The notes under the pieces were generated by a model, which made no database searches, was not told the origin of the DNA, and saw only the letters and a list, made by a program, of their open reading frames with translations. The position numbers and the translations under genes are program-made. A DNA stretch of 64,000 bases from Silene latifolia (lineage: Eukaryota > Streptophyta > Magnoliopsida > Caryophyllales > Caryophyllaceae). The DNA lies in contig NC_133536.1 in NCBI RefSeq assembly GCF_048544455.1, positions 171,450,325 through 171,514,324 on the forward strand, written 5' to 3'. Positions 43,201-54,460 of the stretch are shown in pieces; the first letter of the stretch is position 1, and every line of letters begins with the position of its first letter.

Positions 43201-45138
43201 TTGGTGCAAGAATGGATTCTGAACCGAAACGTTGGAGAATCTTGGGTTAGAATTTCATCTTCTCGAGTTCTCAAGTAATGAAAACGTAAATAGAGAAGTA
43301 CCTTAGCCGCCCAGCCTTGTCTTTTTTTAACTTCTTTTCTTCCGTCATTATCTCCGCATGATTCCCATATGAATATGGGTCATCTGGAAACAGTCTTTTT
43401 GTGTATTGGTAGTATTGTTATTGATTCTCATATGAATGTTGGTTTCCATTTCTTACAGCCGATGTTTTGTATGATTTCGGCACTGGCCTAGAAGTTATGT
43501 CTCCATTATTCCCACATCTTTTTCTTCAAATGGCTGGCCTTGGAAATTTTGCAAAGGTATCAATCTTGTTTCATTCCTCTACTGACTGAAATGTTAGTCG
43601 TAAAGTTTATCTCCATGCTATATTTAGGTCTTTACTTTACATTGAATGGCCGTACAATGTAAAATTGTGAATCATTTTGCTAGCATCAAGAACAATCAAT
43701 TAGATAATTTGCTCAACCGTTGATGTCAGGGAATGGCAGTTGTCGCTGCTAGAGCTACGAGATTACCGTTGTATTCTTCATTTGCAAAAGAAGGAAACCT
43801 CAGTGATTTGTTTGCTAAAGGAGAGGCCATTTCTACGCTTTTCAATGTTGTTGGAATTGGAGTAGGAATTTCTCTCGCATCCACCGTCTGTTCATCCATT
43901 CAAGGAAAGGTGAACCTCTTTTACTGTTTTTTCATCCATAGGAACCAGGTGTATTAGTAATGACCATAACTCTTATATGGGACAGTCTCACATATGAGAC
44001 CAACTTCAATACTTGCGCATTCCTTGTGTAATTATAGGGTAAATGGGTTGTCTCCTCACATGCAAGAACGCCTCATATAAGTTTCTGTGTAGTTGTTGTG
44101 TTGTGGTTCATTTGTTGAATCTCATTGAAATCACCAACATAGCCGGCTTAGTGGTTTTGTTCATCAACTTGTAACAAAGGTTTTTTTCCGGATTTATTCA
44201 AACATCCATTTTTTTCCAACAGCTGGCATTTCTGATTTTTTGGCAGCCAGTCTAATCCTAGACTTGCTCTAATAGAGTGAAAATGATGTTTGTTTACAGA
44301 TGATTGCTGCACCTCTTCTGTCGGTTTTGCATGTATACAGTGTTGTAGAAGAAATGCGAGCTGTTCCCGTTAACACCCTAAATCCACAGAGAACTGCTAT
44401 GTTAGTGGCCGATTTTGTTAAGGTAACGTATAGATGGTGAACCTCAGCCACCCAATGTGTGATATCAATCACATTTCATCTCCATATGACTTTGGTTATC
44501 AAAGGACAAATATGACCAATCTGAATATACATCTATTTAAAACCGATAGCGTCGAATTAAACCTCATATGTCTTCAGTCGAAGTTGGATAAACTAATAGT
44601 CAAAGTTGAATCACTTCACATCATAGCCAGTTGTGTATAATAATATAAATCGAATGGAGGTAATACCTTGTACAGCACGTGACCAATTTCATTATCCGTT
44701 AATTTGACACAGATGGGCAAGATATCGAGTCCAGCTGACCTCAGATACAAGGAAGACCTTCTGTTCCCCGGACGCCTCATAGAGGATGCTGGGAAAGTGA
44801 AAATTGGAAGAGGTCTACATAAGGTTGCCACACCCTCAAAATTTCGGAGATGGAAAGAGATATTCCCCGATGAGAAGTTTGTTTTAAGCCAAGGAAACAA
44901 ATGGACTGACATGGTGTTGGACCAAAATGCCACAGGGGAAGACGCTTTAAGGGGATGGCTAATTGCAGCCTATGCATCAAACAGTAAGCCATCTATCGAT
45001 GAACTAAGCCCTAACTGTCTATACCAGGCTTACGAGAAAATGGAGACCGTTTTTCCACAGTTTCTGACTGAACTCCAACAAAAAGGATGGCATACAGATC
45101 GTTTTTTGGATGGGACAGGAAGCCGTTTTGCATCTTAG
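40256..45138 (+). CDS. RUS2: ROOT UVB SENSITIVE family protein, RUS2-like (DUF647)
   Basis: Ten exons with GT-AG introns give 441 residues: 40256-40273, 40372-40524, 42140-42228, 42307-42391, 43012-43071, 43152-43245, 43459-43556, 43730-43909, 44300-44422 and 44713-45138. The start is the first ATG whose six codons splice in phase to exon 2; the ATG at 40318 lies in intron 1. Conserved family stretches include SRRFCFDP, FFPSGYPYSVNEGYLRYTQF, QSLLFAAGLRPTPAQATVVS, GARMDSEPKRWR and GEDALRGWL, and the protein ends DRFLDGTGSRFAS. The length is close to Arabidopsis RUS2/WXR1 (about 433 aa, from memory). RUS2 acts with RUS1 in plastids in early-seedling UV-B sensing and auxin-related root growth. 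No breaks are seen, and a likely polyadenylation signal AATAAA is at 45220. The family call is firm; RUS2 rather than another RUS paralogue is inferred from the short N-terminus and overall similarity. Confidence 0.88.
41004..41668 (+). repeat. Tandem duplication inside intron 2 of the RUS2-like gene
   Basis: 41004-41290 and 41304-41668 are diverged copies sharing TTCAAGAAGCTGGCTT, TGTGACAAGCTTACTGTGCA and GAGGGCATTTGAACTTA in the same order. The second copy has an extra segment of about 70 bases near its start. Confidence 0.8.
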
Positions 45139-45835
45139 CAGTTTGATACTTTGATCCTTTGCTGAAAGTTCAAATTTCCAAGTAAAGATTTTTCAAGTTT
45201 AGTTCTTTTTTTTTTGCCGAATAAAAACGATATAATTACCCTGTAAACTCGTGTAATATTTTTTTAACCTGAAGGAAGATTAAGTCATCCTTTCATGAGC
45301 CATTTGATATGGTTTTAGTAGATCTTGTGTGGGTCACTTTGTCGGATTTACACAAGGCAACCTTACTCTCGTGTCGTAAACACACACAAAAAATCGTTTT
45401 GAGGGCATTGAATCCTTTGGGAATAGTACTTTCTCTTCACATTTGAAGAACAGTCTCGGATGTTTGGATTTGAAATCCTTGATGGATGATTGACTACCCT
45501 TTGATGTGTTTGACTTGTAATCGTTGTATCAGTTGGTCTGGTGTGACACCGATACACCAGTGTAAGTATTTGAAACGTGGTTGTGCACCTTATAAAAGTT
45601 TTTCTCGAAATTTCTTTTTTTCTTTTTTTTGTGTGTGAAAGACAAATGAGCATTTCAGATTTTCAGGTGTAACAGTTCAGAGTACTTCAACTGTTTACAG
45701 ATGCTGCACATCTGTTCTTTCAACCTACCAGGTAATTTTTTTTGCTAGGTGACAGTCATTTACATCTCATGTTCCTTGTTTAATCGACTTCATTGACGCA
45801 AGGATATAATTACTTCCTTTTTATGACAACCTTGG
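45139..45835. other. Region downstream of the RUS2-like gene
   Basis: It holds the 3' UTR with AATAAA at 45220-45225, AT-rich sequence without a gene, a decayed copy of RUS2 exon 4 (45662-45733) and the CTTGG target duplication (45831-45835) of the next LTR element. Confidence 0.6.
45662..45733 (+). pseudogene. Decayed duplicate of exon 4 of the RUS2-like gene
   Basis: The stretch around CAGTTCAGAGTACTTCAAC and CTGTTCTTTCAACCTACCAG aligns with RUS2 exon 4 (42329-42391), with several substitutions and small indels, and the similarity continues into a GGTAATTTTTT donor-like end. The flanking exons are absent, so it is an isolated pseudo-exon, probably from a local duplication. Confidence 0.65.
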
Positions 45836-46386
45836 TGTGACGATCTGCACACTTGAACCCTTAGATTTACTTATACTTATGTAATTTCATTGCCCTTGTA
45901 CATTTGTAGTAAGTAATTTCTTAGTCTAGCATAGTTTTAGAATAGCTTTTCTTTCCATAAATAGGTATATCGCTATTCTACACTAAACTTGTAATTTCAA
46001 TGTTTCCTGCTACCAGGATGTAACTATCATATTTCCCTCTTTAGGGAGTACTAGTAAATGAAAATCTGCTTCCTACCTTGTGCCTTCGTATTGCTTGTTG
46101 TTGCTTTGTTGTGAACGACTCTTAGCCTTCACTTTACTAACAAGCCGTGTTTGTGGGATCGACACTAGGATCCCGACTCACACCCCCGAGACCGATTACG
46201 AGTGCCTAGTGCTTGACAAACACTAGTGCCTAACGCTCTCGTTGCATCCTGTCGAGTGTTGCTGAGACCCGAGTATCGTGCTAGTGAGCGATTCTTCACT
46301 AGTTCGAAGTTCCTTGTCGCTTGCATCTTGCCTTGAGACGGGCAAGGGTGCGCGCCACGATTCGGCAAAAGTACCGGACCGTGACA
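45836..46386 (+). repeat. 5' LTR of the gag-only element
   Basis: 551 bp, TGTGACGATC to CCGTGACA, equal in length to its partner at 48795-49345. TATA-like AAATAGGTATATC lies near 45959. Confidence 0.9.
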
Positions 46387-46477
46387 TTTAGTATTAGAGC
46401 CCGGTCTTCGGACGGGTTTCTGCACGCCGCATTTGTTCATCGAGATCGAGAAAATGGGCGAAACAATCGAGGACTGA

Positions 46478-47971
46478 GTGGATGCCTTAGAGGATACAAT
46501 CGACGTCAAGCTTCCCAAACTCGAGAGCATCGTTATGCGGATGGCTGCGAGCCTCGAGGAGTTGCAAAAGATGGTTTGTGAACTCGAGACGAAGGTGGAC
46601 GGGATGAACACCCGCATCCAAGCGATCAGTGCTGCGATCCCCGATGATCGGGAGGAAGAGATCAATCATCTGCACCGCAAGGTCGAGATGTTAGAGAACA
46701 CTTGTGCCACGCTCGTGAAAGCGGTGGCCAATGACGGGAAATCTGTGGGGAGCCATAAGGTGAAGGCACCTCCACCTCGTGCCTACGATGGGGCGAGGGA
46801 TTCGAAAGTGGTCGATAACTTTATCTTCGATATGGAGCAATACTTCCGAGTAAGTGGGCTCGACGAAGACGCGGAAGTTGTCACGGCAAGCACGTATCTA
46901 GTCGACGATGCCAAGATGTGGTGGAGGGCTAGGTACAAGGAAATTGATGCGGGCACGATTACGGTGACATCGTGGGCCGACTTCAAAAGGATCTTGAAGG
47001 ATCACTTCTACCCCGAGAACACGGAGTTTGTTGCTCGGAAGAAGTTGAAGGAAATCAAGCACACCAAATCAATCCGGGAATATGTGAGGAAATTCTTAGC
47101 GTGCATGCTCGAGATTACCGAAATGTCCGAGACGGATAGGACATTCGAATTCATTGATGGGTTGAAGAGGTGGGCACAACAAGAGGTCATGAGGCAGAAT
47201 CCCAAAACTCTGTCTTCGGCCATATCGGCCGCGGAGCGCCTGCTCGTCTTTCACGGGGAACGAGAGGCACCAAGAGTTGTGGCACCAACGGGGAACACTG
47301 GTGTGTCACAAAGTGGGTACAATGGACAAAGGCCACAAAACAACGCCATTTCAGTTGGGAACAGCCGGTTCCGCTCACAAGGAAGTCAAGCCCAATCGGC
47401 GAGCACTACAAACTCGCCCTCAAGCTCGTCTTCGAAGGCGGGAAACTCTACTGCTTCCACAACGAAAAGATCGTTCGCGTGTTTTGTGTGCAAGGGTCCT
47501 CACAAGATGGCCGATTGTCTGAACAAAGCGGAGTTCAATGCCATGTTCAAGAAAATGCCGAAGAGGGCTCAAGAACGTCTCGATGGGGCGTTGGCCGACT
47601 ATCACCAAGAGTGTAACGAAAACTCAAGTGATGGTGAAGACCAACCACGGATGGGCTCACTTCAAAGGATTAGCGCGATGGGGAAGTACGAAGATTCCTG
47701 CGCCAAGAAATCCAACGGGCTCATGTACGTGGACTTGATGGTGAATGGGAAGCAAGCACGAGCCTTGATCGACTCGGGCGCCTCCCACAACTTTGTTACG
47801 AAAGAGGAAGGCGATCGGTTGGGGCTAGTTCTCGGGATGCTAACACCGCCTAAAGCGGTCAATGGGAAACTGAGATGCGTCCAAGGAGTGGCTAAGAAGG
47901 TCGCGGTCCAAGTGGGCGAGTGGGCGGGGAGCTCGACTTCACCACCGTTCATTTGGATGACTTCAAGTTAG
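46478..47971 (+). CDS. Gag with zinc knuckle and aspartic-protease segment
   Basis: A 497-codon open frame belonging to the gag-only LTR element. In order: a coiled-coil-like N-terminus (about 1-90), the Ty3/gypsy gag core (about 100-260, with DAKMWWRARYKEI and WADFKRILKDHFYP), a serine-rich linker (about 290-330), a zinc knuckle beginning CFVCKG (about 333-346), and a retropepsin-like segment with ALIDSGASHNFV (about 429-440). This pattern packages RNA and forms capsid-like particles in the family. The frame ends soon after the protease motif and no polymerase follows. The true start is uncertain. Confidence 0.85.
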   Translation: MDALEDTIDVKLPKLESIVMRMAASLEELQKMVCELETKVDGMNTRIQAISAAIPDDREEEINHLHRKVEMLENTCATLVKAVANDGKSVGSHKVKAPPPRAYDGARDSKVVDNFIFDMEQYFRVSGLDEDAEVVTASTYLVDDAKMWWRARYKEIDAGTITVTSWADFKRILKDHFYPENTEFVARKKLKEIKHTKSIREYVRKFLACMLEITEMSETDRTFEFIDGLKRWAQQEVMRQNPKTLSSAISAAERLLVFHGEREAPRVVAPTGNTGVSQSGYNGQRPQNNAISVGNSRFRSQGSQAQSASTTNSPSSSSSKAGNSTASTTKRSFACFVCKGPHKMADCLNKAEFNAMFKKMPKRAQERLDGALADYHQECNENSSDGEDQPRMGSLQRISAMGKYEDSCAKKSNGLMYVDLMVNGKQARALIDSGASHNFVTKEEGDRLGLVLGMLTPPKAVNGKLRCVQGVAKKVAVQVGEWAGSSTSPPFIWMTSS

Positions 47972-48794
47972 TACTCGGGATGCGGTTCTTTCGAAAGCAT
48001 TGGTGGTATTGAAACCGAGTGACGGATCGATGCTACTAATGGGGGTCTATCGTAGTGAAGACGGTAGACAATGACGAAAGACAAGGGGGCAAGATCGAAT
48101 TTCGGCTATGAGGGTGATACCGACGCCGAAACAAGGGATGCGACCTTGGAGAATGCCTAAAGGTTCGGTAGAGCCGAGGGCGAACAAGACCCAGGCTAAC
48201 TATGATGCTAAGTGACCTGGGGGACGAAAGAAGAGTCTACCCCCTCACCGAGGAGTAGACAATGAGGGCCGAGATGCCCAAAGAAGTAGGCCTCGTACCA
48301 TTAGGGGGCCACGTCGATGTCTTTGAATCGACGTCCTGGTTTGCGGTCGGTCGACCCAAGAGATAAGGCCTCGTACCATCAGGGGGCCGCGCCGAAATGT
48401 TGATTCGGCGTCCTGGAGATCTCACATTCCCTTGAATGCAGATGCTGAAGTGACGAGAGACAAGATGAAGGTCCGTTGGAGCCAGTACTTGGAGAAAGCC
48501 CGAGAGAGATCTTTTCAAGCAGCGGCAAAGTGGACTTTCCCGAAAGACAAGGAGCACGTGGTGGACTTGGATAACATGATGTTCGGCAGCTTCTATGCCA
48601 AGGACCTCCAGCCTATCCTTGAAGGGACGAAGATGCCTGTCATTGTTTGGGACGAAGCGCAGATTCAAGCCGAGTTGTACAAGACAATCCTCAACACTGC
48701 ATGGACAGTCAGAGCTCACCGAGGATGTCTCACTGAAGCACCATTCAAGATTTTTGTGTTGTCGAGGGCGGCAACAGATTAGGTGGGGGGAGAG
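47972..48794 (+). other. 3' internal region of the gag-only element
   Basis: About 820 bases between the gag frame and the 3' LTR. A 116-codon frame at 48432-48782 has no domain I recognise. Two short repeated segments, GCCTCGTACCAT-AGGGGGCC, occur near 48290-48310 and 48367-48387. No polymerase or integrase motif is seen. Confidence 0.55.
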
Positions 48795-49345
48795 TGTGAC
48801 GATCCGCACACTTGAACCCTTTGATTTACTTATATTTATGTAATTTCATTGCCCTTGTACATTTGTAGTAAGTAATTTCTTAGTCTAGCATAGTTTTAGA
48901 ATAGCTTTTCTTTCCATAAATAGGTATATCGCTATTCTACACTAAACTTGTAATTTCAATGTTTCCTGCTACCAGGATGTAACTATCATATTTCCCTCTT
49001 TAGGGAGTACTAGTGAATGAAAATCTGCTTCCTACCTTGTGCCTTCGTATTGCTTGTTGTTGCTTTGTTGTGAACGACTCTTAGCCTTCACTTTACTAAC
49101 AAGCCGTGTTTGTGGGATCGACACTAGGATCCCGACTCACACCCCCGAGACCGATTACGAGTGCCTAGTGCTTGACAAACACTAGTGCCTAACGCTCTCG
49201 TTGCATCCTGTCGAGTGTTGCCGAGACCCGAGTATCGTGCTAGTGAGCGATTTTTCACTAGTTCGAAGTTCCTTGTCGCTTGCATCTTGCCTTGAGACGG
49301 GCAAGGGTGCGCGCCACGATCCGGCAAAAGTACCGGACCGTGACA
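48795..49345 (+). repeat. 3' LTR of the gag-only element
   Basis: 551 bp, about 98.7% identical by eye to 45836-46386, followed by CTTGG. Confidence 0.9.
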
Positions 49346-50228
49346 CTTGGCGTCTTAGTCTAATGGTTAAAACAACTACGGGGTATATGTGATATATGGA
49401 TATACAGTTTAACCGCCTAGTGATATTTCTACTTATTACGTCCTTTCTATGTAATCCAAAGATTTTACTAGTCATGAGGAAATTAAGGACAGTATTATTC
49501 TCATTTGAAGTTGAAACGAGTTTTGGGGGGAGTGTCGCCGGTCGAAAAAAGGGTTTGAGAAAATAAAGGACGACAAACAAGGCAAATACCTATAAACCAT
49601 ACTACAAAAAATCGGTTTGGCCAGGCCATATTATGTCACCAAATTTAAGCCGGATAACACTCATCTTAAATTTGTCGGCCGTCATCATTATAAAGTATAA
49701 ACCGCTAATAATTTGTCGAAATAAAAGTATACGAGTAACTTATGTTCTAGTGAAAACCATATACTTGTATAAGAAGATTGTCGTATTTCTGAAAGGAGAC
49801 AAAAAACCATAAATACTTGTGTAAGACATCAACTTTATGCGAGTACTCCGTCTTTCTCAATCATTTGTTTACCTTTGAGTAAAAAAAAACCATCACAAAA
49901 AATAAAAAAAGGTAAACAAATAATTTTACAGCAATATGAACATAACAATTTTCTTGTGATTTAGATCGTCCGTTTTACACAATTTGTACATCAAACCGCC
50001 TCACATAAGAGTAATCCAAAAAAAATCATGTCGAATATTTGCATGGTTTATGGGACTATTCAGCCAACACAAAACACAAAAGCATAAGACAAATGTATGG
50101 CAAAATCAGACTCAAATTGACACACTTACATGCATGCATGCCAATGTTATTGATATGTGGCAACCACGACGCCGTTTCATGCAGCAAATATTGGGGCACA
50201 TGGGCTCAACACGGCCCGAACCACTATC
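49346..50228. other. Intergenic region and promoter of the 11S globulin gene
   Basis: No gene is seen. AT-rich, with an unassigned stretch near 49349-49420 that only weakly resembles a tRNA-derived head. The right part carries the RY element and TATA box of the globulin gene. Confidence 0.5.
50129..50142 (+). promoter_or_regulatory. RY repeat (legumin-box core) of the globulin promoter
   Basis: CATGCATGCATGCC contains overlapping RY elements (CATGCA), the binding site of B3 seed regulators such as ABI3 and FUS3, about 90 bases upstream of the TATA box. This placement is typical of 11S globulin promoters and supports seed-specific expression. Confidence 0.8.
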
Positions 50229-50235
50229 TATATAA
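50229..50235 (+). promoter_or_regulatory. TATA box of the 11S globulin gene
   Basis: TATATAA lies 81 bases before the start codon at 50316, leaving a 5' UTR of about 50 bases. Confidence 0.75.
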
Positions 50236-50315
50236 CTAATGGGCCTTGAACAATCCAACCCATCTCACAATACAACAATAACTAACACACTCCTCTCCTC
50301 TCAATTTGAGCAAGT

Positions 50316-53300
50316 ATGGGTACTACTAAGGTGTTTGTAGCATTATGTGTATGTCTGATGGCGGGGTGTTGTTTGGGACAGTTAAGTGTTAAAAGGAGGC
50401 TGAGCTATAGTGCTCAACAATGCCGGATTAATCGAATTACTTCGAATGAGCCGAGTCGGAGGATTGAGTGTGAAGGAGGGTTGATTGAGGTTTGGGATGA
50501 GAATGATGAACAATTCCAATGTAGTGGAATTGATGCTAGGAGGATTACTATTCAACCTAACTCACTTGTTCTTCCTAGTTTTCACCCTTTTCCTCGTCTA
50601 GTCTACATCCAACAAGGTATCAATCAATACTATATATTAAATCCAGAAACCAAGGGACTTCAATGTAATTAAAGAAAGTTATACAAATTAATTATAATAT
50701 ATAGTTTTAAATTACTAGCACCGTGTGATGGACCCGATTAAGGGATCTAAATGCAAATATTATATAGTTTTGGTTAAAATTAAATTATATAGAAGTTTGG
50801 TAATTTTCCTAAACATTTGTAAGAGACTAAAACATGGTCAATTTCCTTAAAATAAAATAATTAATTAAGATGGTCAGTTTCCTTAAAATAAATAATTAAT
50901 TAAGATGGTAAATTTCAAGGAGACTAAAAGAAAGAAGATGTTTGGTAATTTTTCTAAATATTTATGAAAGACTAGAAGACGGTAAATTTCCTTAAAATAA
51001 AATAATTAATTAGTATAAACATGCACACTTATGATATTAATTGTTATCATCATAAAATTATATATTAAATTTAAAATTTATGCAATTTTATTAAACTTTA
51101 TACTGTAGTTTATTAGATGTATAGAGATGTTAATTATTTAACATACAAAAATATAATATACGTAGGTTATAAATAATTCAAGTTAGATTCCATAATATAT
51201 AATATTGCATAATTCTTTTGATTTGATTTAATGCATATATGTAATATATTTATATATAAATATATCCTCTTAAAATTGCATGTCTAAGTAGTCAAAGAAG
51301 TAATTTCGTCAGTAAAGAAAAGAATGGTAGTAACATTAGATATAGTTATATGATAGTAATCACTCATTTGAATAGTAAAAGTGGTAGAAACAACAACGGG
51401 AGTAATGAAATAATCAATATTAATGTGGCAATAGTGAAAGTAACAATAATTACGGCGGGAGTAGTGAAATTATCAATATTAATGCGGTAGTAGTGACAGT
51501 AACAATAATTACGGCGTGAGTAGTGAAAGTAACAATGATTACGGGCAAGTAGTGAAATGTTAGTACTATTGTTTCATTAATAAGAGTAAAATATTAATAG
51601 CGGGAGTAGTGAATTTGTCTCAAAATTTATTTCATCATAATTTTAGGATATGTCATAGAAAAATATATTAATAATAAATTTATGGGTTATGCAACTTAAG
51701 TAATTTTATTTAATGAAAAAAAAAATTAATGGTAAGTAGAGGTAGCCCGGGCGAAGCCGGACATCAATACTAGTATATCTATATATATCTTACTAAGTTT
51801 GCTTATTTACATTTAATTAAAATACTCCTAAGATATGAATAAAGCGACACTATCCCATGTATTTAGAGGCGCGCATCATCTTAAGGTGGGACGTTTGAGT
51901 TTTTACGGTATTCCTTTTTCATATCAAATGAGTTGATCTTGTATAAAACGGTTTTATAGCTATTAAAGACATATACATCCCTTTATAAAACATTTGTACT
52001 AAATAAAAAAAAGTTATGGGAGGACGTAGGGGTGTTAACGAGCCTGGCTCGCCCGAGCTTGGCCTTGCTCGGCTTATGCTCAAGAACCAAAACTCAAGCT
52101 CGAGCTTACGCGAGCTTGAAAAAAATATGCTCGTTATAAAGTTTGCTCGCTTTAACGCGAGCTCGAGTCAAACTCGAGCCCAAATCAAGCCTATGTAAAA
52201 TTGTATTTTTTTTTATTATTCTTTTTCGATATTTTCAATAACAAGGCTCGAAGGTTATATATAAAAATATTTCTCAAACCAGTGAGACATTTGATATATG
52301 TGATACAAAAATATAATCATGATAAAATATTTTTAAAAAATATGAGCAATATTCTATGTAATCATGTAATCATACGAGCTTTTCGAGTCGAGCCGGCCTT
52401 TGCTCGGCTTGACTCGTTAAGCTCTCGAGCTGAGCTGGCACAAGCCGAGCTTTGACCAAGAGTAGCTCGCGAGCTGTCTCGTCTCATTAACACCCTAGGA
52501 GGACGTGTAGGTAAAATGTAAGGATTTAGTGTAAAACCGCCTTAGACGGGAATTGATGCAAGTGAAATAAAATAAGGTGTGTGGAATGGGTGAACGCAGG
52601 TGAAGGAATATTGGGAGTAAGCTACCCAGGATGCCCCGAGACATACCAGTCAACCTCAAGGAGACAAGAGTCGGGTCGACGAGGAGAACGCGAGTGGCAG
52701 TCCGGAGGCCAAAGTGACCTTCATCAGAAGGTTCACCGGTTCCGTGCTGGGGACATCTTGGCTATTCCACCTGGTGCCGTTCACTGGTCCTACAATGACG
52801 GTAACGAGGAAATCATTTCCATCGCTGTTAATGACCTTAACAACCATGCTAACCAGCTTGATCAAAACTTCAGGGTATGTTTGTTTGCTTTTAATAAAGT
52901 ACTCGATCTCATTCCAATAAATGACTCGACTTCACGTACCCATTAATTGTGGATGTAGGCATCCTTCTTGGCAGGAGGACTAGGGGGAAGATCAGGATTA
53001 AGGGAGAGAAGGGGAGAGGAACAACAATTCCAACAATTCCAAAACATCTTCAGCACTTTCGACAGCGAATTAATGGCGGAGGCCTTTAATGTGCCTGAGG
53101 ACTTGATAAAGAGGATGCAACAAAGCCAGGACCGATCTCTCATTGTGAGAGCTGAGAAAGGACAGATGAGGATCCTCAGCCCCCGGTCTTTGGAAGAGGA
53201 AGAGGAAGATGAAGAGAGGAGGAGGAGCAAGTACATGGGACTCCTCGACGACGTGAATGGGTTGGAGGAGACCGTTTGTACGATGAGGTTGCGCCACAAC

Positions 53301-53901
53301 CTTGACAATCGTCGTGAGGCTGATGTTTTCTCACGCCGTGGTGGAAGGCTCAACATTGTCAATCAACACAAGCTTCCTATTCTTAGGGAGTTGGACATGA
53401 GTGTCGAGAAAGGACATATGTTCCCGGTATATATATATATACTTCCATTTTTATTTATTTATGCTTAGTTTCGAACCAATTATCCTAACTCATGCAAATT
53501 AAAACATACAGAACACAATCTACTCACCACACTGGGCAATGAACAGCCACAGCGCAGTATACGTGACACAGGGCGATGCACAACTCCAAATTGTCGGAAA
53601 CAATGGTGAAACCATCATGGACGACACTGTCAAACAAGGCGAGATGTTTGTCATTCCACAGTTCTTCACCTCAATTTGCAAGGCTGGAAACAATGGATTC
53701 GAATACGTCTCCTTCAAGACAACAAGCAGCCCAATGAAGAGCCCTCTTGTAGGGTATACCTCCGTTTTTAGGGCAATGCCCCTGCAGGTCATTTCCAATT
53801 CCTTCCGAATCTCCCCTTCCCAGGCTCAAGAACTCAAGTTTGGGAGGCAGCACCAGACTTTCTTCCTTTCTCCACAGGCCAAAAGCGGCCGTAGCTCTTA
53901 G
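50316..53901 (+). CDS. 11S globulin (legumin-type) seed storage protein precursor
   Basis: Four exons (50316-50616, 52600-52874, 52959-53426, 53512-53901) with GT-AG introns encode 477 residues. Residues 1-21 form a signal peptide ending CCLG. The acidic chain has the conserved IEVWDENDEQFQCSG and PGCPETYQS stretches and cupin strands (GDILAIPPGAVHW). NGLEETVC at 292-299 contains the Asn292-Gly293 processing site and Cys298. Cys36 with Cys69 matches the intra-chain pair and Cys112 with Cys298 the inter-chain pair of 11S globulins. The basic chain (about 185 aa) holds the second cupin. The protein is a hexameric storage globulin of protein storage vacuoles. It has the usual four-exon, three-intron structure. 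A polyadenylation signal AATAAA lies at 54039. No breaks are seen. Intron 1 is unusually long (1983 bp) because of transposon insertions. Confidence 0.93.
50703..51774. mobile_element. AT-rich intronic insertion(s) with Helitron-like ends
   Basis: At about 51745-51774, a GC-rich hairpin (GCCCGG, GCGAA loop, CCGGAC, one mismatch) is followed by ATCAATACTAGT, very like plant Helitron 3' ends. At 50716-50737, ACTAGCACCGTGTGATGG, read on the minus strand, resembles a second such end facing left. Between them are AT-rich sequence and short repeats of GGTAATTTC-like and AGTAACAATAATTACGGCG units (about 51430-51540). Whether this is one element or two is unclear. Confidence 0.45.
52027..52497. mobile_element. 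hAT-like miniature element in intron 1 of the globulin gene
   Basis: 471 bp with terminal inverted repeats TAGGGGTGTTAA and TTAACACCCTA, flanked by the 8-bp target duplication GGAGGACG (52019-52026 and 52498-52505). The subterminal regions are rich in GAGCTCG/CGAGCT motifs. No transposase, so non-autonomous. Confidence 0.9.
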
Positions 53902-54460
53902 AGAAACTCTACTGTGGGTTATTCAGCCTCCTTCGTTTGCTCGAGGTTGAAAATGAAAATAATGCTAGTGTTTTTTTTCGACTTATGAGAGATGGCTGTA
54001 ATGGTAGTGAGTTTGCTTAGAATAACATGTTTGTTTGTAATAAAACTTTGGTTTCTTTTGTTTCCAACCAGTGTAGTAGTTCTTAAGACATTTTACTTTC
54101 GAGGCTCAGCACCATTTTTCTTAAAACCGTCTTAAACTTGGATTATAGATCTTCCGAGATCATCCAAAGTGCTACTGCCTATACCACAGGCGAGGACAGG
54201 AGACACGATGACCAATTTAATGGTTCGATTAGTTGTTTTACAAGCCACATGAAACACCAAGCGGGTTATGATGATGCAAACTTTCCAAATAATAAGACTA
54301 CTTAATACTACTAGATTAACAAACATATTTCAGCAACCTTAAAACATGAAATCAACTTCATGTTATGCTACAAAGACAGTCCATGAACTAATTCCTTGCC
54401 TATTAAATTACAAATAGTGAAATGAGAAATTCCACCAAGAGCGAACTAGCAATTAATTAA

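Larger units (their letters stand above)
45836..49345 (+). mobile_element. Gag-only LTR retrotransposon (TR-GAG type)
   Basis: LTRs at 45836-46386 and 48795-49345, each 551 bp, start TGTGACGATC and end GGACCGTGACA. They are bounded by the target duplication CTTGG (45831-45835 and 49346-49350). A degenerate Met-type primer site (TAGTATTAGAGC) follows the 5' LTR and a purine tract (AGGTGGGGGGAGAG) precedes the 3' LTR. Inside is one long gag-plus-protease frame. No reverse transcriptase, RNase H or integrase is seen. About seven LTR differences (1.3%) suggest an insertion roughly 0.5-1 million years old at usual plant rates. Structurally it looks whole for a non-autonomous gag-only element. Confidence 0.88.

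Noticed and set aside
46165-46665. 166-codon minus-strand frame over the gag-only element's 5' end
   Set aside because: It spans the LTR boundary and overlaps the gag frame. It is a shadow frame repeated in part at the other LTR.
49349-49420. tRNA- or SINE-head-like stretch (TTAGTCTAATGGTTAAAAC)
   Set aside because: An A-box-like string is present but no B box, no cloverleaf and no A-tail or target duplication follow. Too weak to call.
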